From contig NC_135715.1 in the NCBI RefSeq assembly GCF_964656455.1, positions 166,810,437 through 166,874,436 of the forward strand: DNA of 64,000 bases. Direction: 5' to 3'. This document shows, piece after piece, positions 44,855 to 56,270 of this stretch; position 1 is the first letter of the stretch; each line of letters starts with the position of its first letter. This DNA is from Halichoerus grypus. Taxonomy: Eukaryota > Chordata > Mammalia > Carnivora > Phocidae. The translations under genes and the position numbers were made by a program. The notes beneath the pieces are model-generated. The model was not told the origin of the DNA, searched no databases, and worked only from the letters and a program-made list of their open reading frames with translations.

Positions 44855-45953
44855 AAGGCCACATAGGGGATGATTGAATACTAGAACAGAATTTTTAGTT
44901 CTATGAGCAGCAAAATGGAAGAAATGGATGTAAGGTTATCAACAACAACATTTATTACACTGCTACTAACTCCGGTCAGAAAATTTAGAAAGGAAAGTAG
45001 AATGGCTAATGGGAACTCTGACAACACATGGTCCTACAACAAAATAGGTTTTTCATATCAAATTCGGTTGATAATATCAATAAAATTTTTACTTTAGTAT
45101 TTAATGATTTAGTATTTAACAGTTTCATATTTAACAATTTAGTAAATTTTGATAACTTAGGACTAATCATGCCTGAAAAAAAAACCCCTATAGATTTCAA
45201 TTTCAGATGGGTTATAAAAGAAACCACCAGCTCACCTAGTTTTGATTTGAGTCTTGGGACATGCAAAGACAATCTGACCCACCATTTGTGAGGGAAAGAA
45301 GCAGGAAAATGTAAGTGGGACTTGAACAAATAAATAAATGACTCATAATAAACTGTGTAGGTTATAGCTCTAAAATAATTGTACTTATTGTCATTATTAT
45401 CTGATTTTATGATGGCTAAACCATTTGCTCACAATTGATATTCTTTTTAATCTTGGCTCCTTTGATGGAGGGAGCACAAACACATCAGATCAAAAGCATG
45501 CTTCTTCATGGAAGGAGCACTTCTCCACTGTTCTCCAACTTGCCAGGTGTTCCTCTTGACCTTGGACATTCCTAAGTGGGGTCATTGGAACAGAATTTGA
45601 CAGTCCTTGATTAAATGAATTTTTTTTTTTTTTAGAATAAACCAGCTCCTCTGTGTTCAGTCATATCTTTTGTCCTGCAAGAGGCCACTTTTTGCTGAAT
45701 GCGCAGTCATTTCCTCAGTGTTGATTCCCTGATTCCTAAAAGGAAGATTTCATTTTGCTCCAGTACATGTTCCGTGTTGCATCATACTGACTGGCAATAG
45801 TGGCTGAGGCTAAAAGACAAAATAAGCCAGAATTCTGTTTCTCAGATCAGACCAGCTTTCAGTTCAAATGCTCACTGGTCCTTTCCCTGCAGAATCGTTT
45901 GGGTTTATTTCCTTTCCTTTCTTCCCCTGATTAGCTCATCATGTTTCTGGTTT

Positions 45954-45985
<32 letters not shown>

Positions 45986-46315
45986 GCACAGAGCTACCAT
46001 AATTGAAATTTTAAAAGTGGATGCTAAACCTTAAAGTTATTGTACTATGAGAGCATTTCCTTGACTGTGAAATAATTTACCTGTGAATTTAAGGCAGAAA
46101 TGCATTGGGTGAAATCCTGTCAATATGTCATGAAGCATTACCAGAGTTCAGAGAACCAAGAATTTCTGCTCTAAGCTATTTTTATCTTACTTTATGTCAG
46201 TGATGCCAGTTCAGGGAAAACCAACTAGAGTAGGTTAATTTTTAGTTTCAAGTATCCTATCAAACTAATATAATCATTTATAAATTTCAAGTACACTAAC
46301 TCTAAAGAAAAGAAA
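44855..46315. other. Single-copy DNA with small tandem repeats
   Basis: A degenerate 15-base ATTTAGTATTTAACA-type repeat, about four copies, lies at 45092-45165 and explains the repetitive minus frame there. An AAAAG repeat is at 45954-45985 and a T-run at 45620-45634. No family or gene recognised. Confidence 0.5.
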
Positions 46316-46475
46316 TGAACCTAACATTTATTGGGCACTTACTCTGTGCCAGGCACTATGCCAGGTGCCTTTATGTCTCTCAATATCCCCATTTTACTAA
46401 TGAGGTAACAGAGGCCTAAGAGAGATAAGCAACCTGCCCAAATTCAAACCTGTGTCCGTCAGTCTTCTACAGCCT
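46316..46475 (+). mobile_element. MIR SINE fragment
   Basis: TTATTGGGCACTTACTCTGT, GCCAGGCACTATGCCAGGTG, CCCCATTTTACTAATGAGGT and GAGATAAGCAACCTGCCC follow the MIR core and 3' region on the plus strand. Confidence 0.85.
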
Positions 46476-46564
46476 GCTCAGCGGAATTTTCCGATGCCTT
46501 TAAATGTATTTCATCATGAATTAGATGGAACAATCATTTTTGGGGAGATGGGAAAGTCATCCAC

Positions 46565-46745
46565 AGATATTGAACACCCAGTTTTCACCAGGTACATGCT
46601 GGGAAGTTTCATATATGGCATCTTACATTTTCCACTTTTCTAGATGAGGAAACTAATAGTTTGAGAAGGTAGGTAGTAAGCCCAAGATCATGCTTGTGTG
46701 AGTACAGGAGCAAGGAATTAAAACCAAGTACTTTTGACCTTATTT
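46565..46745 (+). mobile_element. MIR SINE fragment, second copy
   Basis: CACCAGGTACATGCTGGGAA, CACTTTTCTAGATGAGGAAA, CTAATAGTTTGAGAAGG and TAGTAAGCCCAAGATCATG repeat the MIR layout 90 bases after the first, same orientation. Confidence 0.7.
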
Positions 46746-47216
46746 CCTTCAACTGGGCAAAAGCGGCATCACTTGTGTTAAAGTATATGAGATTTCAATG
46801 TAGCATTGCTATTGAGACTAAGTTATTAGTAACCTTGAATATCATTTTGTAAGGTATGTAAGAGCAATTGATGACAAGGACAAAGAACAGACATATATAA
46901 AGTCAGAGACTGAGAAACACACCATGTCCTCTCCCCACATATAAATAGGCCGAGAAAGGGTGGGTCCTGAGAAAGCAGTTTGGAAAATGCTCCACACCCT
47001 TGTGTTCATAAATCCAACATAGATAAGTAAGATATTAATCTTGTTGGAAGAATCCATTTTCCTCCTTGCATGCTCTTTCTCATTCTCTTATGTGATGTCA
47101 ATATCAGGGATTTTCATTGTGAAATAGCAGTTATAAAAGAATAAATCATAGTCTTCCTTACAATGTATTAGGCCATCCTGTCTTCCTTAGCATTACTATG
47201 GATATGACATGTATAT
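46746..47216. other. Single-copy DNA, no feature recognised
   Basis: No coding or repeat signal recognised. Confidence 0.4.
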
Positions 47217-47230
47217 AAGAAAGTCTTTAA

Positions 47231-47434
47231 GGGGCACCTGGGTGGCTCAGTCGGTTAAGCATCTGCCTTTGACTCAGGTCATGATCCCAGGGTCCTTGGA
47301 TCGAGTCCTGCATCTGGCTCCTGGCTCAGTGGGGAGCCTGCTTCTCCCTCTTCATGCTGCTCCCCCTGCTTGTGCTCTCTCTCTCTCTCTCTCTGTGTCA
47401 AATAAATAAATAAAATTTAAAAAAAATTAAAAAG
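47231..47434 (+). mobile_element. CanSINE, plus strand
   Basis: Head GGGGCACCTGGGTGGCTCAG, CAGGTCATGATCCCAGGGTC, CCCCCTGCTTGTGCTCTCTC and AAATAAATAAATAAAATTT tail. The perfect target duplication AGAAAGTCTTTAA lies at 47218-47230 and 47435-47447. Confidence 0.96.
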
Positions 47435-47574
47435 AGAAAGTCTTTAAAACCCATAAGTATGTTTGAGTTGGGAGTCTTGTCTTTATAGCAAGATCTAAAT
47501 ATGTCCTATTAAAGTGGATAATTTTAATTATGCTAACAATTACCTTTTAGTTTCTTCCACCTTAACAAATATTT

Positions 47575-47800
47575 TTGGACATCTATCATGTTTCAGGTAC
47601 TGGACTAATGGCTAAAGATGTTTAGATGAGCAAAGCAGCACCTGTCCAGCTGCCCTTAAGGTGACAGATAGATAAACAGATGGTTCCCACATGCTATGAT
47701 AAGAGTTAAGATGAAGATGTAGGCAGATACAGAAAGGTGGTAATGTACAGGTGATAGACTTCCCTGGAGCAGATGACCCAGATTCTCAGTTCATTGAGAA
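47575..47800 (-). mobile_element. L2 LINE 3' fragment, antisense
   Basis: AACAAATATTTTTGGACATC, GTTTCAGGTACTGGACTAAT, GATGAGCAAAGCAGCACCTG and AGATAGATAAACAGATGG follow the L2 tail read backwards. Diverged. Confidence 0.6.
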
Positions 47801-48085
47801 TTCATTGGTTTATTCATTGTCTAATCATCCTGAAGCTATTAGCTTTTAGTAAGAGGACATGAGCATGGTAAGTTCTATTTCCTTGCATACATATTGTCAT
47901 GCTTGTGTCTTAGATAACTTGGTAAGTTAACTTAGAAGAGGAAAGAATGTGGCTTTTTTAAAAATTATTTTTAGAATTTATAAATGATTAGTTATATCAG
48001 GAAAATATTTAATACAATCAGAAAGTGACCTGAATTTTGAACTCTTTTTTGATATTCTATAAAGTGTTTGTATTTTTCTTTTTTT

Positions 48086-48250
48086 TTTTTAAATTGAAGT
48101 ATAATTGACACACAATGTTACATTAGTTTCAAGTGTACAACATAGTGAAGAATATGGTTTTTAATGTGGGTTACTCTGACCATTAGAGTAAGATGTATTT
48201 CTAACTTTATCTTAGGGTGAACATAACTGTTAAGTGCACACCATATGTGT
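48086..48250 (+). mobile_element. L1M 3' UTR fragment
   Basis: TTGAAGTATAATTGACACAC, AATGTTACATTAGTTTCAAG and TGTACAACATAGTGAAGAAT are the familiar start of an L1M 3' UTR block. Preceded by a T-run at 48080-48092. Confidence 0.65.
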
Positions 48251-48639
48251 GATATAATTTCTATATTACATTTGAGCTGAAGGTTTGTAATTTGGTCCTA
48301 TGAAGCTGCATTTCAGGGTACTACTTGTGGAGAATCAAGCATTACAATTTATCTCATTCCTATTGGTCAATATATAGGTTATTCAGGTCTTAAGTTAGGG
48401 CAAAGGGTTTTCACAAAACCAATAGTGTCCATTAGCTGTCACAAAAGCAGTTCATTAGGAGAGTGAGGATATAAAGAATTTAATAAATAGGTCAAAATTT
48501 AGGGAAGCTTACCTTAAGTGAGGATTTAAGGTATCTTGATTTCTTTGTTGGGTGTGTATAATAAACATGGTAATGGTGGACAGGAAAGCAAAGTTTTTGA
48601 TAAAGTCACAAACAGGGGGATACCTAATCATCAGAAAAG

Positions 48640-49620
48640 GTACTCAACCTCATTCATAATAAGAGAGATGCCAAATAAAACAACACTGATACATTGTTTT
48701 TTGCCTTTTAGATAGGAAAAATTGAGAATTTCAACAACACATTCTATGGCAGAGAAGAAATAGATGTTGGTGTTGGGATTACAAAATGGTAAAATACCAG
48801 TGGAGGAGAATCTGGCAGTTATGTTGTGTATAAGTTGATTATTTCTGGGTAAGAAACTATACTGAAACTTAGCTTCAGACAACAGGCATTTATTGTTTCC
48901 AGTTCTGTGGGCTGGAAATTTAGGCTGCACTCAGCTGGGTCGTTCCTCTAATCATGGCTTTGCTCTCATACATCTGTCATCATGACCTAGCTATCTCACA
49001 TATCTGAGGCCCTGGCTGAGAAAAGCAAGTTGACATGGCTCTGACGTAGGTGGTCTTTTATCCTTCAATAGGCTTGACTGAGCTTGTTCACCTAGTGGAG
49101 TCAATGACCCCAAGAAAGTGAGCAGAAGTGTTGCAAAGCCTTTTGAGGACTGGAATCAAAATTGCACATAATCACTGTCACCACATTATATTGGCCAAAA
49201 CAAGGCACAAGACCAGCTCTGATTCAGTCAGTAGGGAGATAGACTCTATTTGTTGATGGGAGGAGTTGAAAAATCTTAAGGGAAGAGCGTGTATATACGA
49301 TACATAGGAGAATAGTTGAAGTCATATTTGCAAATAATGTACCCCATCTAGTAAAATGACAATTGCCTTTACCCTTTGACAAAGAAATACCAAGTCTAGG
49401 CATTTACTTCACAGAAAACATGAAAAGTCACATGTATAAAGCTATTCACTGGAGCACTGTTTATTGTCTTCTAGCAAAAGACAGAAAACAACCCAGCAGT
49501 CCATCAATAGTCAAATGGTTCAATAAAATATGGTGCATCTATACAATGGCATATTGAGCAGGGGGACAGGTGAAACAAGTGCTGGGAGTTGAACATTGTT
49601 GAGCTGGGTCTTAGTTCATT
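48640..49620 (+). mobile_element. L1ME remnant, split by an LTR
   Basis: The left part (48640-48825) has CTCAACCTCATTCATAATAA, GAGATGCCAAATAAAACAAC and ACCAGTGGAGGAGAATCTGG. The right part (49330-49620) has CTTTGACAAAGAAATACCAA, GTCTAGGCATTTACTTCAC, CCAGCAGTCCATCAATAGTC and ACAATGGCATATTGAGCA. Both are plus-strand ORF2 end in L1 order, with the MLT1-like LTR between them, so the LTR probably inserted into the L1. No coding capacity. Confidence 0.65.
48826..49255 (-). mobile_element. MLT1-type LTR, antisense, inside L1ME
   Basis: GCATTTATTGTTTCCAGTTC, TGTGGGCTGGAAATTTAGGC, TGCACTCAGCTGGGTCGTTC, GCTTGACTGAGC and GACCAGCTCTGATTCAGTC resemble an MLT1 LTR read backwards. Boundaries are approximate; no clear target duplication. 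Confidence 0.5.
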
Positions 49621-51439
49621 AGTTTTTCTCTCTACTTTCATATGTGTATCAGTTTTTTAAAAATAAGGAGGAAAAAACGGACCAGATTCCTTTTTTCAAG
49701 AACAACTATACACAAAATTAAAAAAATAAAATGAAATAGAAAATTAACCCCACTACCTAGTTTTTGTCAGAGGATAATGCCCTGTCTCCAAGAGGTAAGC
49801 TATTTACATTTCAGATGCTGTAAACAGTTTAGCAGCATTCAAAAAGTATTCATCAAAATACAAGTTTTCTTGGCTAAGGGAAAGTTTCCTCAATCAGAAA
49901 GCCTGACAGCATCTCCCTAGGGGTACAAATGTTACAGGGAGAAAATAATTGTGTGTTCAGAATAAACATTCTCAACTTTTCTACAGGCTGCATCTTGTTA
50001 AATAAACTACTTGAAGTGAGTTTTAGAAACCAGCAGCTGATGTAAAAAAAAAAGAAAAAAACATAGTCTTTTCCTTTTTGACATGCCTTTTTCCTTTTAT
50101 ATCAGCACTTTGTTTAAAACATAAACTGCTACTGTTTATCAAGACACCACACATCCAAAAGTTTAGTTCTTATCCTGAACATGTTAACAAATTTCCCATA
50201 GATTTCCCAAAATAACCCTATTCTCATATCTCAAGTTTCAAAAAGAGCTGCTCTCATCCAAATATTTGACAAGTATTTCCAACCACACAAGTAGCCAGAA
50301 AATATCAGAAGTGTTATATCATTAAGGGGAAAAAAAAAAATCTCTCCCTTCAAATTCCTCTTGGGGTTGAGGAGAAGGATTCTGATGTCATCATCTTTGG
50401 AATGGGCATTTATTCTGAAGACTGAGCAAAGGCCTATAGATGTGTTGACCAATCAATAAAACAGAAAGCATTTTGTGTCCCAGTTTGTCAATTTATCCTT
50501 CTAGACTCACAACACTGAATACTACAATTCCAGAGAGTCATTAATTGGACTCTACATTATCTGACTTGTTTTGGTAGGTGAATGAGTTCAGTGAGCAGAT
50601 AGTAGGAGGCTGCATTTTAAAGTGACTGAATTTTCTTAATCATTTGCAATCGATTTCTTCACTCACTATGCTATTGAAACTTAATGATTACCAGATTGTA
50701 TGGCTTCTCCTCCATGCTTATTTTCTACCGATTGCTATTTAATTTCTTTTCATCAATTTATTTTCATTAGCTCACCAGGAGCCTCCCACCTCCATTGTTT
50801 GTTCCACTCTCCCCTTGAACATCTCTGACCTGTTTATGGGTTAGTCAGCAAACTGATCCTTGAGATTATTTATAATCTATATCATAAGGCGTATAGTATC
50901 CAAAAAATCTAGCATCCATATGAATGGATGCAATGCAGTTGGAGTGGTTGTATTGGGCTGCCTTTTTACGTGGAATGTTTCCCAGATTACCTCTCATTTT
51001 AACAGAAGAATTGACTCATCACTCTGATGAAGATCCCATTAGCAGAAAAGTATTGTTCCTTAGAAAAATGTTTCAAAAGCCTTGCATCGTTTTAATGGAT
51101 CTCAAAATAATAAATCTACCTATTCTATCAAGGAAATGAAGTAACTTCATGATTAATATTTTACTCTTTATGAATATCTCCTTCCCAAGGTCCACCATAA
51201 TTGATCTCTAATATCCAAAATTCTTCTCAAATATTGCCTCAATATATTCCTTAAGTAATTTCTACCTAAAAACATGTGATTCATTTATCTGTATCAGAGT
51301 TAAATCAGCATGATTACAAGTTCTTTAATAGTGAATGTCAAAAGACGAGTCAAATATTATCCTTGATTATTAAAATTCAGTAAGAGTGATCTCCATAAGG
51401 AATCTGAAATGATAAAAAACAAAATCCTATAATAGCTAC
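49621..51439. other. Single-copy DNA, no feature recognised
   Basis: AT-rich; frames at 50231-50452 and 50924-51139 lack recognisable domains. A-runs at 50043-50065 and 50328-50340. Confidence 0.4.
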
Positions 51440-52240
51440 TTAGTAATTTAGTCAACAAATCTATGATGCATTTACCATGGACAGGGCCCTGACCTATGTA
51501 CCTGAGACAAATACTCTTCCTGTGCTTGAGATGATTACTTTCTTGTAGAAAGAGACGGGCAATAAACAACAGAATAAATGTGTACCCTATATAGTATGTT
51601 AAAGGTGATTAGTACTATAGAAAAAAGATAGTACAAAGCAAGAGAGGGTGATCAGTAGTGCAGGGGTTGGGTGGCAGAGAGGAGAGAGTTTATTTCAGAT
51701 TTCAGTGGAATGCTCAGGGAAGCCCACCTTGAGGAGACATCTGAGCAAACACTTCAGAGACCAAAGAATTAGTTACAAGGGCATCTAGGGGGAGGAGCAT
51801 TCCTGACGGGGTGAACAGTCCTTGCAAAGGCCCTAAATGAATGAGCCTGGTTTGTGAGAGGAATAGCAAAAAAGAACATTGGGGCTGGCAAGCAAGGCAA
51901 AGAATGGTAAGAGAAAGGGTCACATAGACAATAGGGGAACAAGAGGCTTTGAAAGTCATTGTAAAGACCTTGGCTTTTGTTCTGACTGAAATGTGGAACC
52001 TCTAGAAAATACAAACAGAAAAGTGATAAGATCTGACTTACATTTTAAAAGGATCAAATCTTGGTTGGTTTTATTAATAATAGACTGAATGAAGAGGTAA
52101 GGGCAGAATCAAGGAGCCCAGTTAAGAAGCAATTGCAGTAATCCAGGGACAAAATGATGGTGGCTCAGACCAACATGGTAGCATAGAAATTGTGGGAAAT
52201 AGATTTTGAACATGCTGTAAAAGTAGAACCAAAGGATGGT
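51440..52240 (-). mobile_element. L2 LINE remnant, antisense, about 0.8 kb
   Basis: In antisense L2 order: ACAGGGCCCTGACCTATG, CGGGCAATAAACAACAGAAT, AGACATCTGAGCAAACACTT, CTTGCAAAGGCCCTAAATGA, ATTGTAAAGACCTTGGCTTT, AAAAGTGATAAGATCTGACT, AAGAAGCAATTGCAGTAATC and CAAAATGATGGTGGCTCAGA. The best-preserved L2 here, continuing into the region that the 1-720 remnant covers. Minus frames at 51357-52014 are from the L2 strand but carry no intact domain. Confidence 0.8.
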
Positions 52241-52594
52241 TGTATTTCATTCTGGAGAAGTCTGAGCTTATACCAAGTGTTCTGGTACCGAACGGAGTTC
52301 TGAAGATAGAGTTGAAATTCCAAGTGCTTGGGCCTCTTCTCCTTTTCTAATGAGAGTAGAAAGTCTAGGGGAGCCATGGTCTTAGTCCCGTGGAAGATCA
52401 TTTTGGACCCCAGTAGGGCTGGGATGAATTTACTCCATATGTGGGCTTTATCGTGCACCCTACTGATGGATGTTCTTTTACTGAAACAAGAAATGTGTGC
52501 TTCGTGTTAATGTCAAATAAAAAACTATAGTAAAGGAAGTCAGTTACAGTCCTCTAAACATAATTACTACAAAAGTTTTTTCACTAAAGCACTT
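52241..52594. other. Unassigned; complementary short frames
   Basis: Frames on both strands at 52165-52510 overlap and show no recognisable domain. Confidence 0.35.
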
Positions 52595-52599
52595 AGAGG

Positions 52600-52800
52600 C
52601 AGTAGAGGGCAGAGGTTAATGGCATAACTTCTACCGCGAGACTTGCCAGTTGCAAATCCCAGTGCTGATATTTTACTGACCTATCGTACTTACCTCACTA
52701 ACCCTATCCTACACAGTTGTGAGCAGTAAATGAATCTACATATGTAAATAACTTAAAACATTTTCTATATAATAATAAGTACTACAAAGTATACGCGAAT
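52600..52800 (+). mobile_element. MIR SINE, diverged
   Basis: GGGCAGAGGTTAATGGCATA (head), CTTGCCAGTTGCAAATCCCA, TGAGCAGTAAATGAATCTAC and TAATAATAAGTACTACAAAG fit MIR from head to tail on the plus strand. Confidence 0.6.
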
Positions 52801-53754
52801 ATTATTGTTTCCTTTTGATGCAGGGTATATGTAATATTATAGTGGTACCACGGTCATCGAACACTTCTCAGCAAGCCTTTTCCAAACCCTTCATTAGATC
52901 CTCAGCTAATTCCTCACCTATGAAGACAGTTAATGCCAACTGTTGCTCTTCTTTGCATGTGTGTACACTAAAAAAACCTGGTTACTCTATGACTGCTTCC
53001 TCCGCAAGAATGACTTATAAATCGATGAGAGCCTATTCTGTGTTATCTAATGGCTTCCAACTACCTATTGGTGTTCCAGTTAGAGGTCCTACCATTATCC
53101 AAAACATATTTTTGTTGTTAGCAATATGGCACACTAAGTCTTAGGAAGAGTTCCTGCTACATAATCTCAAGAAATGCTCAATAAAAATATTTTTAAATTG
53201 CCATTTTAAATGAATTGATGAGGTTGTAAGAAATCTGCTGAGTGCTAGATAGAGACCACATACTTGGAATAATTTCACCCCACCCCTGATGTGTTGGGGT
53301 TAATGTAGAGCATGAAATCATCCATAATACCTGGCTTGCTAAAATGTAACACGGAGGCCACTGGGGGTGAGGGAAGGTTTTGGAGAAGGGTGTAGGCCTT
53401 TGGAATGCTGAGGCAGTTGTGACCACTCTGCGGTAGGAATGCCACAAGGAATTGCCTTCCCCAAGATTTCTTAGCCCAAACAACCACCCTGGGATCTAAG
53501 AGGTGTATGCATTGTCCCCTAGGCTATGTTTAGCAGAACTCATAGAACTCACAGATTAACATATCCTATCTTTCCCGTAAACACAGCCTTCTAGTTCCAG
53601 TAAGACAACCTGTCACACATCATGTGCTTGAGATACAGTGATAAAGATTTATGATTATCCTGAAGGACCAATAAAGGTGGGAGCAAAGAAGAGCAAAGGG
53701 TCTTCGTCTCTGAGTGTTGACCCCCTTGCCTTCTCCTCTCTTTCACAGCAAATT
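52801..53754. other. Single-copy DNA with a 109-codon frame of unknown meaning
   Basis: A plus frame at 52815-53144 is serine- and asparagine-rich without recognisable motifs. Two overlapping minus frames at 53193-53487 likewise. None has a convincing start or splice context. Confidence 0.3.
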
Positions 53755-54695
53755 TGCTACATGTGATATATTTCTACAAAGCAGCTATGAAGTTTTAGAA
53801 AATACAGTTTTTCAAAAAGGTAACATTTAAAATGGTACCAAGAATAAATATAAGGACAGAAGTTCAAGGTCAATAATATACAAGATGAAATCAATACAAA
53901 GTGATAATAAAAAGACAAACTATCAGAAAAATAGTCCAAGTCTTGAGCAAATCCTTCATAAAAGAAGAAATCCAAATCACTAATAAACATGGAAAAATGG
54001 CGCAACTTTAGTAGTGATTAGAGAAATGCAAAGAAAAAAAACACCCAGCAGTTACACAAAAATTTAAAATTCTGACACCACCATGTGTTGATGAAGATAT
54101 GCAGCAAAGAGACCTCTCACACAGTGCTGGTACTCAAGTACGTGGGACAACCACACTGTAGAAGAGTTTACTTTCTCTAGAGAAGTTGAAAATATGCATA
54201 ATCTATGGCTCAGTAATTCCAGTCCTAGAGAAGATTTTGTACATGTGCACCAAGATAAAACATAAAAATGTTTATAATAGTCCCAAGCTGAAAACAACCC
54301 ATTTATCTATCAATGGTAACTAGATAAGTACTTTATGCTACATTCATACAGCAGAACACCATATAGCCCTGGAAATAAAACTATAGCTGCTCACTAACTA
54401 AGATTAATCTCACAAACAAAATGGAGGCTAAAAGTGGCAAGTTACAAAGGGAAACATGTAATCAGTATTCATTCATAAACAAATTTCAAAATCAGACAAA
54501 ATTAAATTGTATTGCTTAGTAATGCACACAGTGGTGGTAAACTATCCAGAAAAGCAAGGGCTTTATTATACTAAAAGTCAGAATAGTGGTTACCTCTACA
54601 GGATGGAAAATGGAATGTGATCTAGGAAAGGTGGGAAGTGGGGGTGATTAGTGATGTTGTGTTTCTTAACCTAGGTAATGATAGCAGGGGATTCC
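53755..54695 (+). mobile_element. Ancient L1ME/HAL1-like 3' region
   Basis: AGTGATTAGAGAAATGCAAA, ACAGTGCTGGTACTCAAGTA, TGGCTCAGTAATTCCAGTCC, CAACCCATTTATCTATCAAT, TACAGCAGAACACCATATAG, CAGAATAGTGGTTACCTCTA run in L1 ORF2-end and 3' UTR order on the plus strand. The microsatellite that follows probably grew from its 3' tail. Two minus frames here are shadows. Confidence 0.7.
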
Positions 54696-54699
54696 ATCA

Positions 54700-55100
54700 A
54701 TGATTATTTCTTCTATCTACCTAGCTAGCTGCGTAGCTAGCTATATAATCTATTCATCCATCCATCCACCCATCTATTTATCCATCTATCTATCATCTAC
54801 CTATCTATCTATCATCTATCTATCTATCTATCATCTATCATCATCTATCTATTATCTATCATCTGTCCATCCATCCATATATACATCTATCTATCCATCT
54901 CTTCATCCATCACTAATTTATCTATCATCTATCTATCTATCTATCTATCATCAATCATCTATCTATCTATCATCTATCTATCATCTGTCCATCCATCCAT
55001 CCATATATACATCTATCTATCCATCTCTTCATCCATCACTAATTTATCTATCATCTATCTATCAATCATCTATCTATCTATCTGTCTGTCTATCTCCTTC
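54700..55100. repeat. (ATCT)n microsatellite with 122-bp higher-order repeat
   Basis: Tetranucleotide ATCT/ATCC units with interruptions. The block starting ATCTGTCCATCC at 54861 recurs at 54983, including the non-repeat marker CTTCATCCATCACTAATT (54901 and 55027), so a 122-bp segment was itself duplicated. The 148-residue frame through it (YLSIYLSS-type) is pure repeat translation, not a protein. Confidence 0.97.
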
Positions 55101-55155
55101 TGGATATATTTCACAATTGAAGAAGGTTTTAAAAAAATTCTGTTAACTAAAATGT

Positions 55156-55195
55156 CTATGTGTTAATTAGGAAAACTATGTGCTAATTAGGAAAA
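55156..55195 (+). repeat. 20-bp tandem duplication
   Basis: CTATGTGTTAATTAGGAAAA (55156-55175) is followed directly by CTATGTGCTAATTAGGAAAA (55176-55195), one mismatch. Confidence 0.97.
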
Positions 55196-56017
55196 CTCCT
55201 TTAGAATGTCAGCTTATGTGCCAGCTTTTCCTGAGGTATTCCATATTAATACACCCCCTGGATGACTAAATCATTCTAAAGAAAAGGTTTCCTTAAAGAG
55301 ATGTAATATAGTATTTGAAAAAACCTTCAAAGATCAGGTTATGCAAAATGCTAATTATTATTTTGCTTTAGCCTGTCATTACTCTTTTCTCACATAAAAT
55401 AAAGGCAAATTGGAAAATACATATTTATAATTTAAAAGAATTAATTTTTATTAATAAGCATTCGTATGTCTGTATTACTTTTCACAGATATTTAAAGCTA
55501 AAGTATTATTTTTCTTTATTTTGCTAGCTACTGTTAGGATTTAATTAAATGAATGCCAACAGTAAACAAACCATCTCTAAAATTTGTCATGAAGCTCCCC
55601 TAATCATAGGAAAGTCTTGGAGACACTTGATTTGAATTCTCTCAAGTACAAAAATAATAAATTCAGTCTCACACACTTACAGTGAACGAGTCATTTTTTA
55701 AAAAAAGTTGAAAGCCCTATTTTCAGAAAAATTCCAAGTGACAGAATTTCAATTGATCCATGGAGAATACTTCTTTTTCCTAAGCATCTCTCTTAAGCTG
55801 GCCAACACAGACACTTATTATTAGATCCCTCCTACAAGCTATGTAGAGATCTGCTCTAATGAAATGTAAAAAGTTAGCTTCCTTTAAATTACATTTAAGA
55901 GTCAATGGTGTGCGTGTACCATTTCTTAGCGATGATCCCCAAAGACATGGGGATTCAACCCTTCAACTAGAAATTAAGTGAAATCCCATTCTTTATTTGT
56001 CGTGCAAAATTTATTTT
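55196..56017. other. AT-rich single-copy DNA
   Basis: No feature recognised. Confidence 0.4.
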
Positions 56018-56035
56018 TAAAACTCTTTATTTTTA

Positions 56036-56252
56036 TTTTTATTTTATTTTATTTTTTTAAAGATTTTATTTATTTATTTATTTGACAGAGAGAGACGCAG
56101 CGAGAGAGGGAACACAAGCAGGGGGAGTGGGAAAGGGAGAAGCAGGCCTCCCCACTGAGCAGGGAGCCTGATGTGGGGCTCGATCCCAGGACCCCGGGAT
56201 CATGACCTGAGCCGAAGGCGGACACTTAGCGACTGAGCCACCCAGGCGCCCC
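56036..56252 (-). mobile_element. CanSINE, young arctoid-type
   Basis: Full-length minus-strand copy: tail complement with repeated ATTTATTT, GCAGGGGGAGTGGGAAAGG, CATGACCTGAGCCGAAGGC and head end GAGCCACCCAGGCGCCCC. The perfect 18-base target duplication TAAAACTCTTTATTTTTA lies at 56018-56035 and 56253-56270. Confidence 0.97.
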
Positions 56253-56270
56253 TAAAACTCTTTATTTTTA

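Noticed and set aside
45006..45329. 107-residue minus frame with LLNMKLLNTKSLNTK repeats
   Set aside because: The repeats translate a degenerate 15-base tandem repeat at 45092-45165; no family recognised.
52815..53144. 109-codon plus frame as a gene
   Set aside because: Low-information serine/asparagine-rich sequence, no start or splice context, no family recognised.
54700..55146. 148-residue open frame, the longest in the window
   Set aside because: It is a direct translation of the ATCT microsatellite (YLSIYLSS-type repeats) with no domain.
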